From Coprinellus micaceus (Eukaryota; Basidiomycota; Agaricomycetes; Agaricales; Psathyrellaceae): a DNA stretch of 64,000 nt. Positions 45,948 through 56,793 of this stretch are shown here, one piece after another. Where the stretch lies: positions 1 to 64,000 of the forward strand of contig OX596337.1 of the NCBI GenBank assembly GCA_951394405.1, read 5' to 3'. The number at the start of each line of letters is the position of its first letter. Position 1 is the first letter of the stretch. The translations under genes and the position numbers were made by a program. Under the pieces are notes generated by a model. The model was given only the letters and a program-made list of their open reading frames with translations. It was not told the DNA's origin and did not search any database.

Positions 45948-46432
45948 GGAATAAGTAACATCGAGAGGGCGAGAGGGTGAGTGGTGTTTGGTAGGTAGGT
46001 CGTACGAAGGGCGAGTGGAGGAAGAGAGTGGCTTGTCGTGATCCCTGGGGGGACATCGGTAGGGATCGATGGGCCATGGGCGATAGGCGCTGGTACCAGC
46101 GACTCGACCACCTGCTTGACTCACTAAGCCCCCAAGGAGAGGAGGAAGAACGCAACTCGGTCAACGTGGAAACCCCAAGTGCGAGGAACGCCCACATACC
46201 TGGGTTCTCCAGTCACTCTTCGTCACTGTAGACGCCCTACCCCTCTTTCCTTGTCGTTGTTCGACGATAGCGTTTAGAACAAAGGATAAGTAAGGAATAA
46301 AGAACGTTCTGTTGTGATTCTTTGCGGATAGAAGCCCCTGACCCCGCATTCGTTATCACAACAACGACCGCCGCAGTCATCGTCATATCACGCGTCGACC
46401 GGCGCCGTTTTCCCTTCCGCTGGGCGCCCGGG

Positions 46433-46770
46433 CAGAGGACCCCTGAATATCCCCCCTACAGCCAGATCCAGTTCCGGACATTTCTGGGGAAATTTTGGTG
46501 AAATCATGCATTTTTTTCCGGACATTTCGAGGCTGTGGGGGAGGGACCTCAGATCCCTGTCCGGACAAATCCTCGCCCAGGCAGAGCCTGGGGCCAAAAT
46601 TTGGGCTAAAAATTGGCCGAAAATCGAATATTTTCGCGATTTTGGGTTGCTTTGACATAAAAGTTGGATGCGATCCGGACAAAACCGTCCAAAATCGGGC
46701 GACCCATGTCCGGACAAAACTGGGTGACCGCAGAACTAACCTCGGAGGGGATATTCAGGGGTCCTCCGGG
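46433..46770. mobile_element. ~340-bp terminal-inverted-repeat element (MITE-like)
   Basis: AGGACCCCTGAATATCCCC near 46436-46454 is repeated in inverted orientation at about 46747-46765. The flanking arm sequence is continuous, without this insert, in arm B (58.85-58.93 kb), so 46433-46770 is an insertion. The interior is AT-rich with long A/T runs and contains five copies of TCCGGACA. It encodes no protein and is therefore non-autonomous. Superfamily not determined; no convincing target-site duplication was seen. Confidence 0.7.
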
Positions 46771-47055
46771 CAGCTGGTGCAGCCGGAAAGCCTTTGATCC
46801 GGTACGGAACGGGGTCTAGCAGCGAGACCACGAACCCACGACGCAGTGGCCCAACCAACCACCGAATCCGACGTATATGTTTTCAGCTTTCTCTCCGCTT
46901 TGCTCTTTACCTTCGCTTGTCTGCACTAGACGTTTTGCATTATTGCCTATCTATCGGCTCTCGGGGCCCGCGCATTGACTTGCAGCAAGGATCGAGCTGG
47001 GAAATTGGACTTACAAGGTGAACATGTTGAAAGGGAAGATAGAGGCTCACGACTA

Positions 47056-47456
47056 TTATTACCTCGGCCCACACCGCACGTACAGTGCTGGTGAAGTTGA
47101 TTGGTGGTTATCCCATGTCACCTTCCCAGAGGAACCAGTGGACAAGGATTTCAGTCATTTGCTCACAGTTGATTCACCTCACGTACTTTAATATCCACGA
47201 GAAGGTAAGTATCTTCTGAGGCCGTTTTCGGGTGATACTCAAAGCTGGCCCCTTCTCTGAACTTGTCAGCGCAGCCGATGCCACTGTCAACAGCGTTGCA
47301 AAGGTTGGAGGAAGGCGATTCGTGGATTCTGCAAGGCGGAAGGTTAGCGAGTTCAGAACACGCTCCAAAGACTCGTATCAGAACATCGTTCCACTGTATT
47401 GCAGCCCCCAGGCCGAGCATAAAAACATTCTAGTTCAAGCTCTCCCGTTTATGTAG
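47056..47456 (+). pseudogene. Frameshifted copy of NLR C-terminal exons
   Basis: The + strand matches the last two exons of the NLR gene at the right window edge (minus strand, about 63236-62825). Ex-coding sequence reads YYYLGPHRTYS...VDWWLSHVTFPEEP against YYYLDPHRTYSVSDVDWWLSHITFQEEP. A single-base deletion near 47172 then shifts the frame before HLTYFNIHEK. After a GTAAGT intron-like stretch the final exon is still open: AADATVNSV, GGRRFVDSARRKVSEFRT, then a TAG at 47454. It is 5'-truncated and isolated from any NACHT domain. Confidence 0.7.
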
Positions 47457-47696
47457 CTGAAATTTCGGAGATTTGGATGCCCAAGTCGTGGAACAGGCTG
47501 ATGAGCCTGGCCTCGCCATGATGGTCTTTCTCTAAAGAAGGGAGTGGTGAATGTGTGCTGACAGTTATATGAGCGGATACGATCTGGAGGAAAGAATGTG
47601 CGTAAGGGTTGAAACTCGCTAGCGTATGAAGTTGAAGTTTCTTGCACGACGTATCCTCCGCTTCCCATCCGAGTAGGACTCAGACGCTTTCCAAGA

Positions 47697-48400
47697 TTAC
47701 TCGCTCAAAAATACACCATCTCCCGTCTTATCATCGCCATCCCGCATGGCGCCGTACCGCGCAGTGTAGCTGTAGAACTCCCCGGTGCTACTCCCTGACT
47801 GTGGGAAGGACACGAACTTGAGGCGGGAGAAGGCATCGAGGTCGAGGCTTTTGAACATGGGGTAGAGACGGTCTGGAGGTATCGGCGAGACCCTGGTGTG
47901 TCCAAGGAGGGTCTATGCACGAATTGACAACTCTGAGTCAGTACATACTACCCTCATACTAGCTCCAAATGGACCGTACACACCTGGAAGTTGTGCCATT
48001 CACTCGTCTTACCAACGCCCACGAGTCCTTAGCGTCAACCGACCAGTCCGCATTCTCACCGCAGCAACAGTTGCCTCGTAGAGAAGGAAGGGCATGCCCG
48101 TGAGCGAGTTCGTTGTATGGTTTACGTCCCGCAGTCCTGTCGTTGTTCCACTCCAATTCGGGAGCCCATACACGCTCAACGAGCGAGACAGCATGGTATC
48201 GCCGGAGCGCAATCGATTATTCTCCGTTTTGAACGCCTCAGTCGTTCTAGGGAGAGTCAAAGGTGCGCTGGGAAGTCTTTCACCGTTGGTAGTGTCTTCT
48301 TACGGACGGCCAACGCAGCAGGGGCGGCGGATATCTCCACGTTTTTATCGCAATTCTCCGGAGGTAAGTCCCAGGGAGTAATGAAGACTTCGACATCCCC
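47697..48400 (-). CDS. Unrecognised multi-exon or decaying gene
   Basis: Family not recognised. The last exon, 47912-47697, is a clean 71-residue frame with strongly protein-like composition (DRLYPMFKSLDLDAFSRLKFVSF, GEFYSYTARYGAMRDGDD) ending in TAA, preceded by a TAG acceptor. Upstream, 48260-48060 encodes FKTENNRLRSGDTMLSRSLSVYGLPNW and NSLTGMPFLLYEATVAA. Around 48390-48280 another frame reads FITPWDLPPENCDKNVEISA. Joining the last two requires either an intron with no good donor or a one-base frameshift near 48270, so the gene may be decaying. No signal peptide or start could be fixed. Confidence 0.45.
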
Positions 48401-49630
48401 CCCCCAAAAAAAAAGGTGTGGGCCCTCTTCGCATATGCGAAGGCAGGCAGACCATGATCTCGCTTACTGGGGCAACACTAGGGGACGTCCTCGATCGGGA
48501 TACATTACAGGTATACTCACCCGGGGTACTCGTATAATCGGAAAATTATGTACAGGTCCGGGTTAACTCGCTATTAAAAACGACTGTGAAAAACGAAGTG
48601 GATGGTCCAATGCCCGACAAGCAATGAGCAGTGTACGATTCATACCCTTCTGGTTTGCACGGTGAAAACGGAGCTCTTCAGTGGTGTTGGATACTGTGTT
48701 ACAATTTGGCTTGATGAAATTATATACCCCTTGTGGGGGCCCTCGATGTCGTACGAGCGTTTTGGGCGCTTACGGTGCATCCGCAGCTAAATTAAGCGCC
48801 CATCCGTACCTATCGGAATCGGTAGTTCGAATGCCCCGTTGGAATCCCCAGTAGTCACTGTGAGTAGGGTGTCTACTCCCAGTGAGACCAGAGTCGACAC
48901 TTCCTCAATCCAAGCTGTGCGGGCTGCGCTGCTCTTTATGTCTCGCCACCCGACCTACCCCTTTCGGCCGATCCATCACATTGAGGCGCAGCTCCATTGA
49001 AGCAAGCCTCGCACACCCAATTCTGAACTGCTGTTAGGGATGAGTAACTTGGCAGCCCCTCCGCCATCCCGCAGGCTACGAGCTAGAAATGCCCCCATTT
49101 ACCCGAATCCATCACTTTCAAACGAAGCATCAACAGCCCTGCAAGCCACGCTCCTAGTGTGGCGATATCGGAACCTAATATGATCGACCTCGTTCCCACT
49201 CTTTCACCCATTCCTGAAGGTGTTCTACCCCCTCGAGGGTTGATCGTCCCAAGTCCTCACACCTGATTTACCCCAATCTGATAACAGGGCCCTTCCTTCT
49301 CACTGACTCAGGATCCAGGTCGTGGCACAGGCTCATAAGCATTGTCTGAGAACGGTGCCCCTGTAGGTGCTGGAACGGCTCAGGCGCAGGCATGGCATCG
49401 CTTGCTTAGCGATCCCTTGCCATTCGGCAACGTTTCCTTGTATATAGCTCTGAGTGCTCGTGGCGATCGATCCGCGATTTCTTTTCCCAACCTTCATGCC
49501 CTCCTTCTCCCTCAGCAATCTCCCTTGCGTGAAAGAGCGCCGGAGACGTCGAAAGATTAGACTACAAAAAAGATCGAGCAGCAGACATCTGGACTTGCTG
49601 GAGGACAGTCGGGAAGAGCGGACTGCAAAG
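48401..49630. other. Intergenic, nothing supportable
   Basis: Contains a short poly-C/poly-A run at about 48397-48415 and an inverted pair of the TAAGCGCCC motif (GGGCGCTTA 48762-48770 and TAAGCGCCC 48793-48801) that can form an 8-bp hairpin. No gene is seen. Confidence 0.45.
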
Positions 49631-50562
49631 ATGCAATACTGGCCGTGGAGTTATGGTACGAGCCCCTATCTCAGCTCAGGGCCCAAAACGCCGAGGTTCG
49701 ATGCTGATGACTCTAAATCCGAAGGAGCCCAGAACTACGTTCCTAACTATGTCTCTGCGACGGACATACCACGATCCCTCCGTCGAGCCCCATCCAAATC
49801 TCACCAGCAATGGTACTGGAATCAGGTCACCCCTGGGTGGTACGCACCTCCCGCTTTACGTAAGTCTCGTCTCATATACCGTCCCGGAGCAAACGCCTTA
49901 ACCCTCCTGCAGCAGCAATTACCCCAATTACACCATTTTGGAACCTCCCCAACCTAACCCAAGTTTCCATCCCACACGTCCCCCTCCCCCAACCCGAAGT
50001 CGAAACATCGAATGCGAGCAAAATTAGCCGGATCAGCACGCAGCTGCACAACCCTCCCTACTTCACATACCCTTACTTGCAATGGGACGTCGCACAAATG
50101 CCTTCGACGGCCCTGCGAGTCAAGTCCCCTGGCGAAACTGCCCCACCAAAGTTCGACAGTCCAGCGGTGCGGCCGTTCAGGTCTGAAATCCAGATCTCCA
50201 CAGCGCAGCAAGGATTGTACTATTACATGTGCATCTGGGGTCCGGTCAGGGTCGCGCGACACAACGGGCACCCGATAACGGTAGGAGATGTGATGAACGC
50301 GATATTCGAATACCTCCAGATGCCGTTGGCAATGGGGCAGGTTGCAACGCAGATGGAGTGGGAGTTGGTTGTAGAAGCGTGGAAGGGGAGGATTAGGGCG
50401 TCACCGAATTCATACACGAGGGAATATGAGAAGCAGAGAGGGGCGTTGCGGATTGACATGTTGACGGCACATTGCGGGACAAGGTTTGCGGGGCTGCGAC
50501 TGAGAAAAGGGGGCCTCGACGGGAGTGGAATCGATGGGTTGTTACTTTCTGTCAGTCGGTGA
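49631..50562 (+). CDS. DUF6699-like protein
   Basis: Basidiomycete family of unknown function. Exons 49631-49859 and 49913-50562, joined across a 53-bp intron (GTAAGT...CTGCAG), give 292 residues. The N-terminal half is Pro/Tyr/Trp-rich (WYWNQVTPGWYAPPAL, PFWNLPNL). The C-terminal domain has the family's marks: LQWDVAQMPSTAL, an internal I...WGPVRVARHNGHPITVGDVMNAIFEYL segment, and RIDMLTAHCGTRFAGLRL. The frame upstream of 49631 is open but has no support. It lies inside the span bounded by the two hairpin-rich arms. Confidence 0.75.
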
Positions 50563-51050
50563 CCGTTGTTTTATCGTATCCTGCCCCGGGTTGAGGCCAT
50601 CGTTATACCTTATCTCATATACAAACCCCACGACCGCCCCAACGTCCCAATTAAACCGTGCTATATATTCACCAATTCACCTCTTCCGTTTCATCTCCTA
50701 CTCTACTGTACAATTACAATCTACTCCGAAGCTTCGAATACAAATACAGTGTAAGTTCTGTTCAGTCACTCAAAAAAGAACGACGAGGTATGTAGGTAAG
50801 TAAAGGCGTATATGTGCGTTGTGTGTTATGCTATGGTTGAACGTATGAGGTGGATATGAAGATGAGATAGCGCATTAAGGGTAGACGTTAAGAGTTCCAA
50901 TGGTTGAATGAATGATATGTGTGGGGTTTCTCTGTGATATAATAGATAAGATCAATGAAGTGGAGCGAACCACAATCCGGTCGTGAACGTGAATGAAATA
51001 GAATAGATATATGCATCCCAAATCGTCACTCACTCGTCTCCAACAGCACA
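50563..51050. other. Shared 3' region between convergent genes
   Basis: AT-rich sequence between the stop of the plus-strand DUF6699-like gene and the stop of the minus-strand BCAS3-like gene, presumably both 3' untranslated regions. No other feature. Confidence 0.5.
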
Positions 51051-54000
51051 CTACTTCCTCGACTTCTTCGACTTCTTGGCCTTCGCTGTACCTCCGCTGG
51101 CCGTAGAGGACGACGCGGTCGAAGGAGGGGGCAACATGACCTCCTGCTCAAACTGCGGACTCAACGTCCCCGAAATCGCATGAAACTGCTCCTCCTCCTC
51201 GACCGCCATCCTATCCTGACTATCCCACCCACTATCGCCCCAGATCTCCTCGTCCACCGTGCCCACCACATCATCATCCATGCCCACACTTCCCCCCACA
51301 CCCCCAGGAGCGACAATCCTCGGCGCCATAAAATCATCCACCTCCTCGTCGAACTCCAGCAACACATCATTCACATCTTCCACCCCACTTCCCCCGCTCC
51401 TACTCGGCCCAAGTCTCGGGCTCCTTACAGCCGATGGAACCGCCCTCCGAATCCTACCCAACCCCCCGCTCACCCCGTCCCCAATCTTCCTAATCGGGAT
51501 CGAGTTCCTCAAGCTCCTCCCCGTACCGCCCGTACCTCCCCCAGGGCCATTCGGGTACATGGGCAAGACGTTCGACGACGGGGCATACTCCATCTCCCCC
51601 GCGAGAGCCGAGGCGAGTGGTTCGTCGAAGCTCGACGGGACGCCACCAAGGTGTGAAGGGTGGCTGGACCTTGTCGGGGAGAACCCTTCGACGAAGGATT
51701 CGGATGAAGGCCCGCCTTGAGTTGAGGCCCCGAAAGCGTGGATCGGGATATCACGATGGACGTCGATCTTACTCCCGTGCACATCGAGCCGGTACTTCCT
51801 GATGAGTGCGTGGTAGTCCTCGCCTAGGGTATGGAAAGAGAACTGGTGCGTGAGGTAGATGGGGCGAGATCGCTGGGACCGCGGCTTGGAGAAAGTCGAG
51901 AGTTCGGCCTGGGCGAGGCACCTAGAACGTTAATGTAGATTCGGTCAGCGAAGATCCTCTCATGAACAAGGTGAAATGAAAAACAAAAATAAAATACGCA
52001 CTCGTCCGGTCCCACGTTTCCTGCGACCCCCACCCTTTCCTTCTCACTCCCGGCCCCAACTTTCCCCCTAATCTCTTCCCACCCCCTCCTCTTCCTCAAA
52101 TCCCAATGCGCAACGACATTCGCCACGCCCACAAGCTCATACCCATCATCCCCTCCCCCGCCAGCATACCTCCCATACGCCCTCGGCACAGCGACACCAC
52201 TATGACTTGACACCGAACTCGACGCCACACTCGCGTTACTCGTCATGCCCAGAGGGCCGGCACCACCCCCAGGGAGGGACGCAGCCGATATCGACTTGGA
52301 CCCAAGGCTTGAGCTGACATTGATTGCGGCATTCACGAACCCACCCACAGCACCCCCACCAAGACCCCCAACGAAAGAATCGTTCCTAAGCCTGCTCTCC
52401 ACGGTGATGCGCTGAAGGTACAACATCCCCATCGCACTGTCAAACACCAACACGTCTTGATAGTTCTTCGGCACCTTGTTCGTCCTAGGTGACAGCGGCG
52501 ACCCAGGGCTCGCAGAAAGGCTGAGTCCAGCAGGGGGCGAGGAAGCGACGTTGGATGAGGCGGATGTCGACGGGCGGTGGGAGGCAGAAATAGGTGCGAG
52601 GGAAGGCGGGAGCGACGTCGCCTGGTCAACGAACGTAAACGCTATCGCCGGCGGTGGGTTCTCCGCACTCCACCCCGACTCTTGTGCAAGTCTATCACCG
52701 GAAAGGCGCACGATGGGCTTGAGCTCGACGGCCTTGGGGTCACCCTGGGTAGTACGTGCCGTGGTAGGAACGATGGGGGCCCCGCTACGCATACGCCCGT
52801 CTAAATGGGAAGGGACGTGCGCCTTGCCACCCAAGGGGTTCGGTGCAAAGACGTGTATGGTCCGGTTCCTCGTGACAACCCCCGTCCACCTCCCATCCGG
52901 AACGCCCTTCACGCTCTCCACAACGGCAGTCTTGACACGTCCCCGACGCAGCTCGTACAGAGGCAGCACACTCCCACCCTTTGTCTCGCTGGTTGACCCC
53001 GTCGAAGGGGCATTCGACGCCGGAGAAGCGGATGAAGACGGTGGGGATGGAGGGACAGGGAGAAGGTGGAAGACCTTCGTCACGTATCCATCCCTCGGCA
53101 CAACGTGCACCCCACACCCATCCGGCGTAAACTCCAGCCTCGCAATCGGCTGGCTCCTCGACCCAACAAACTCCGCCACAACCCTCACCCTCCTCCCTCC
53201 TCCCTCATCACCAGCGGCATCCTTGATAGTCGCATCCAAAGGCGCGTCATGGTTTTCAGAAAGGGACGAAAGGTTCACAACCCTAATCACATGCCCCTGG
53301 GAACTAACATATCGATTAGACGTGAAGGGCGCCAGAACGCCATGATGCTGAATATCGCTAAACCTCCTCCTCTTCTTCTCCTCATCCGGCGTCAAGACCA
53401 CACTATCGTTCGTCGGCGCACTCCTCGAGAACATCCCCGCCCCTCCTACCCCTACCGCGTTCCCAGGAGAACTCGAAGCCCCCGACCGCTGACTCGGACT
53501 CGGACTAGGCGACGCACTCATCCTATTCTTCATCCCCTCCAGCGCCATACCCCCAAGGAACCTCATCCCCCCAATCAGCCCACTCCCCACTTTCAACGCA
53601 GCGCTCCCAAGCTCGGCTTTCGTATTCGGTATCCCTGCGATGCCGCTCCCCAACCCGAGTCCCTGTCCAGCGCTCAAACCGGTAAGAGCAGAGGCGAGCG
53701 GGGAACCCGACGTAATGGAAGAGGGTGACGGTCCAGAGCCCCCGGAGGACGAGGACAGGGAAGACTCTTTCCTCCGAAGGGAAGTGGAAGACGAAGAGGG
53801 CACGGCGTACGCGAGGAGTCGACCGTGAACTGCGTAGACGGGGTGCGGGAGCTCAGCTCTATGCGCAGCCGACACGATCTCCCTTCGCTCGATTACGTCT
53901 CCCGCGTGTGGCTGGGCAGAGGAGAACGTGTTCGAAGGCGATATCGACGATGGGATCGCCAACGAGAGTTGGGAGTTGGACGATGTCACGCGGGGGGTGG

Positions 54001-55579
54001 AGTAGAGAGCAAGCGAGGATGATGGGACGGTGTGCAGGAGCCCCAGTGTGGGGGAGAGGATGTGAAGAGCTGGTGGGGCCGAGGTCGACTTTTGAAAGGG
54101 AGAATTAGTAAACGAAGAACCGAACGAATACGACGATAAAAACGCACCACAACGATGACACCCCTCCCACACTCCACATCCACGGGAACACCTTCGCCCC
54201 TCCACCTCGCAACGACCCTATCCTCCGTCATGGAGTAGAGTACTAGCGTGGTCCCGACATCCCCAGAAGCGCTCTCAGTCTCAAGCCTTTCATCCCAGCC
54301 ATCAGCAACTCTTCCGCGACAACGCAAAATAAAAGCGAACTCACAGCAAAACAAGGTCAGACGACCCAGCGACAACCACCGCTTTAACAACACTCCTCAC
54401 TCTCTCCCCCTTCTCCGTCCACCCCTCCTCCTTCCCCTGGGCCTTCCCCTGTCCCCTCTTCCCCTCCCTGCCCTTCCTCGTCCCTCCATCCTTCGCATTC
54501 TCCTCATCAAAGCTAACATTAAGTATCTCAACCACACTCCCCAACCTCCCCGCATCCCACACCTGCACACCCCTCTCATACCCAACAACCAAAACCTGCC
54601 TCCTCTCCAACGTATCCCACCGCGCCCAAACCGGCTTCTCAACCTCATCTTCACCCCCTCCCTCTCCTGGCTTAGTGTACGTCGAGGGCAAAGTGGAAGG
54701 AGTATTGGACCGAGAGGAGCCTGGGGTAGGGTCGACGCCCCCTCTCAAAGTCTGGGTCAACCCCGACGTCAGCCCCGAAATTGTACCCGAAACCGTACCA
54801 GAGGCAAGGGAAGCCTGCGACCCCTGGCTCCGCGTGGCCCTATGCCTCGACGTCGACGACGGTGCTTGCGGGGGCGACGTAGTGTACTCGGGCCACGCCC
54901 TCTGCCGATCGGGAACAGGGACAGTCGACGCAGCCCTCGATGCGGAGGCCGCCCTGGAAGCCGTGGCGGACGGAACCCTCGAATGTCCCGTCGACGCCGT
55001 CCGAGAAGCTGGCGTAGGGGCTGGAGCTCGGGACGTCGAAGACGTTGCAGCGAAGGTCTTCGAGGACCTCGAGGGCGGGAGGAACGTCTCTATGTGCGCG
55101 GGGGGAGACTTCGAGTATCCGTACGAATAGGGCTCGCTCGCTCGGCTCTCATCGTCCCAATCCCTCTCATACTCCCTCTCAAACTCCTGCTCATACGGGC
55201 TCCTTGCTCCTCCTCCATACCCTCCTCTCCCTCCATAAGGGCTATCTCCGCCACCCCTCCCACTTTCGACTCTCCCCGAGACGACTGGACGTGACACCAA
55301 CGGCGGGTACGGCGCCCCCTTTCGACTCCCCGGACTCTTCATCCCCATAGGCAAACTCGGCGTGTAACTCCGAATCGTCTTCGATAGGCTCCCAAAGGTC
55401 GACGTCGAACTTGAGGACGAGAGGTCCAGTGAAAGAGACGGGGGGTTCATCGACGAGGATGTAGTCGTTGAGGCGGATGCGGATGAGAGGGACCGGCCGT
55501 GCGAGGAGGATGACGAGGTTGAGCGACTGTAGGGAGGGGGATGGGTTAGTGGTGTGAATAGGTCGGAGAGCAGTGACAT
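51051..55579 (-). CDS. BCAS3-like WD40 protein
   Basis: Large beta-propeller protein related to BCAS3 and, more distantly, Atg18/PROPPINs; metazoan BCAS3 binds phosphoinositides and associates with the phagophore. Exons 55579-54345, 54286-54148, 54088-52002 and 51921-51051 give 1443 residues in phase. The first ~300 residues are Ser/Pro/Arg-rich. The propeller region includes VLVVGYERGVQVWDAG, LVLYSMTEDRVVARW, LHILSPTLGLLHTV, VYAVHGRLLAYA, HHGVLAPFTSNRYVSSQGHVIRVVNL, IARLEFTPDG...PRDGYVTKVFHL, LYELRRGRVKTAVVESV and WTGVVTRNRTIHVFAPNPLGGK. The BCAS3-type C-terminal domain spans exons 3-4 (CLAQAELSTF...IYLTHQFSFHTLGEDYHALIRKYRLDVHG). The tail is acidic and ends KAKKSKKSRK. Autophagy role is by analogy only. 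Confidence 0.8.
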
Positions 55580-56793
55580 TGAAAAGAAAGGGGTGAATGC
55601 GAAACGAAGTAGGATGTAAGCAGTTAATCAAGGAAGAAAAGGCTGAAAAACGGAAACGTCGGAGACGGTATCGTCTCCAACCGAACAAAGAACAAAGAAA
55701 TGGGTAGGTGGTAGCGGTCCAAAACCAGGCCCAACGTCGATCTCAACAGCTTTCACGACCACGCATCGTGCTCGTCGTCCTCGAGGCCTCCCACAGCCCC
55801 CGAACCATTCCCTCGACAGCCCCATAGCCCCCGAAACGACCCTACCCTCCCCAACAACAAACGTACTCGGCCTCGAGGCCCCCTCCACCCATTCATTCAT
55901 GTCGCTAGCGCCCGTAGATCGCCCAACCCAAGGAAGCCTCGTGGCCGGGCCCGGAACTAGGTAGTTACTAGTTACCCCACAACACGAGGACTCTGCCCCG
56001 AGTGCGGTGGGTCGCATTCAGGGAGAGTTCACGAATGAATGAATGAAAAGAGGAAGAATAAGGGATTGAATGTATGCAGATGTGGAGGTCCCAGGGAAGT
56101 GAGGAGTCAGGCGGACGCAAGATCCGAGGCTGAACGAAGCCGTGACCTCAGTAAGGAAAGGTCAAAGCAGCACAACGAGCAGCTTCGACGCGTCTACGAA
56201 GCTGTGGCGCGTCATAGGCTGCAGCGACGATGCATCGAATCAAGCCAAAATGACTCCGTTCGAGGGGGAAGGACACAGGTCGAGAAGAACGAAGTCAACG
56301 AAGGGTAAAGGAACCAAAACTAAAGGTAAGTGCGTCAAAGAAACCGCATACAACCAGCTCTGAACGCGTCTACGAAACAGAACCGTGTCACAGTCCGCAG
56401 CGATCCCCTACCCGGGATCGAAACGAAACGAAACGAGCGAAGCTGTTGTAATACCCAGGTCCAAGGAAAGGTATACCCCGTCCACAGCTCCATAGAAGGA
56501 TAAACCCAACGAACGCGTGGTATACGAAGCACCGATCGACGATCGACGCCGTCAACCGAACGTCAAAGCACGGCAGTGGAAGGAGATCCGAAGGCACACC
56601 ACGCGCTTCCGAAGGGAGAAGCCAGAGCAAAGGAAAGGGAAAGCGCGTAACCGAAGGCAGAAGGCGAAGGAAAGCGTGAAACGCGAATCAAGAAAGGCCT
56701 CGATGAGGGAGGCGAAGCAGCGAAAAGCGGGAACGAAGTAAGAGGAAGGAATGGGAGAATGAATGAAAGAGTGAATCAATGGAACGAGCCCCT
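55580..56793. other. Intergenic between two minus-strand genes
   Basis: Promoter region of the BCAS3-like gene. Frames at 55628-56017 (minus) and 56142-56741 (plus) are Arg/Lys-rich translations of purine-rich DNA without motifs. No gene is supported. Confidence 0.4.

Larger units (their letters stand above)
43519..46855 (+). repeat. Hairpin-rich repeat, arm A of a large inverted repeat
   Basis: About 3.3 kb of apparently non-coding DNA whose reverse complement recurs, diverged, at 58727-62147. Matching landmarks in order are a GGTGCGCACC-type hairpin at 43519-43575, a hairpin with GACACACC ends at 44306-44357, one at 44801-44853, repeated GAGGGT/CTAGGGTCGAC blocks near 45200-45500, a GAGCCGCGCACCG hairpin at 45886-45947, the AGAACGTTCT-containing block near 46300, and the CCGGTACGGAAC block near 46795. 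The arm is interrupted by a ~340-bp terminal-inverted-repeat element at 46433-46770. No transposase or RT was recognised. Confidence 0.75.

Noticed and set aside
46433..46770. hAT assignment for the inserted element
   Set aside because: The CAGAGG-like end is suggestive, but no 8-bp target duplication could be identified, so the superfamily is left open.
49700..49725. Second hammerhead-like CTGATGA...GAAG string
   Set aside because: It is inside the DUF6699 coding exon and lacks GAAA, stem I and stem III. Other CTGATGA occurrences (about 5437, 32838, 40523) also lack the remaining core.
51180..51720. Plus-strand open frames opposite the BCAS3-like gene
   Set aside because: They are antisense shadows of a GC-rich, Ser/Gly-biased coding sequence with clear minus-strand splice phases. 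The same applies to plus-strand frames at 52476-55350 and 57360-58205.
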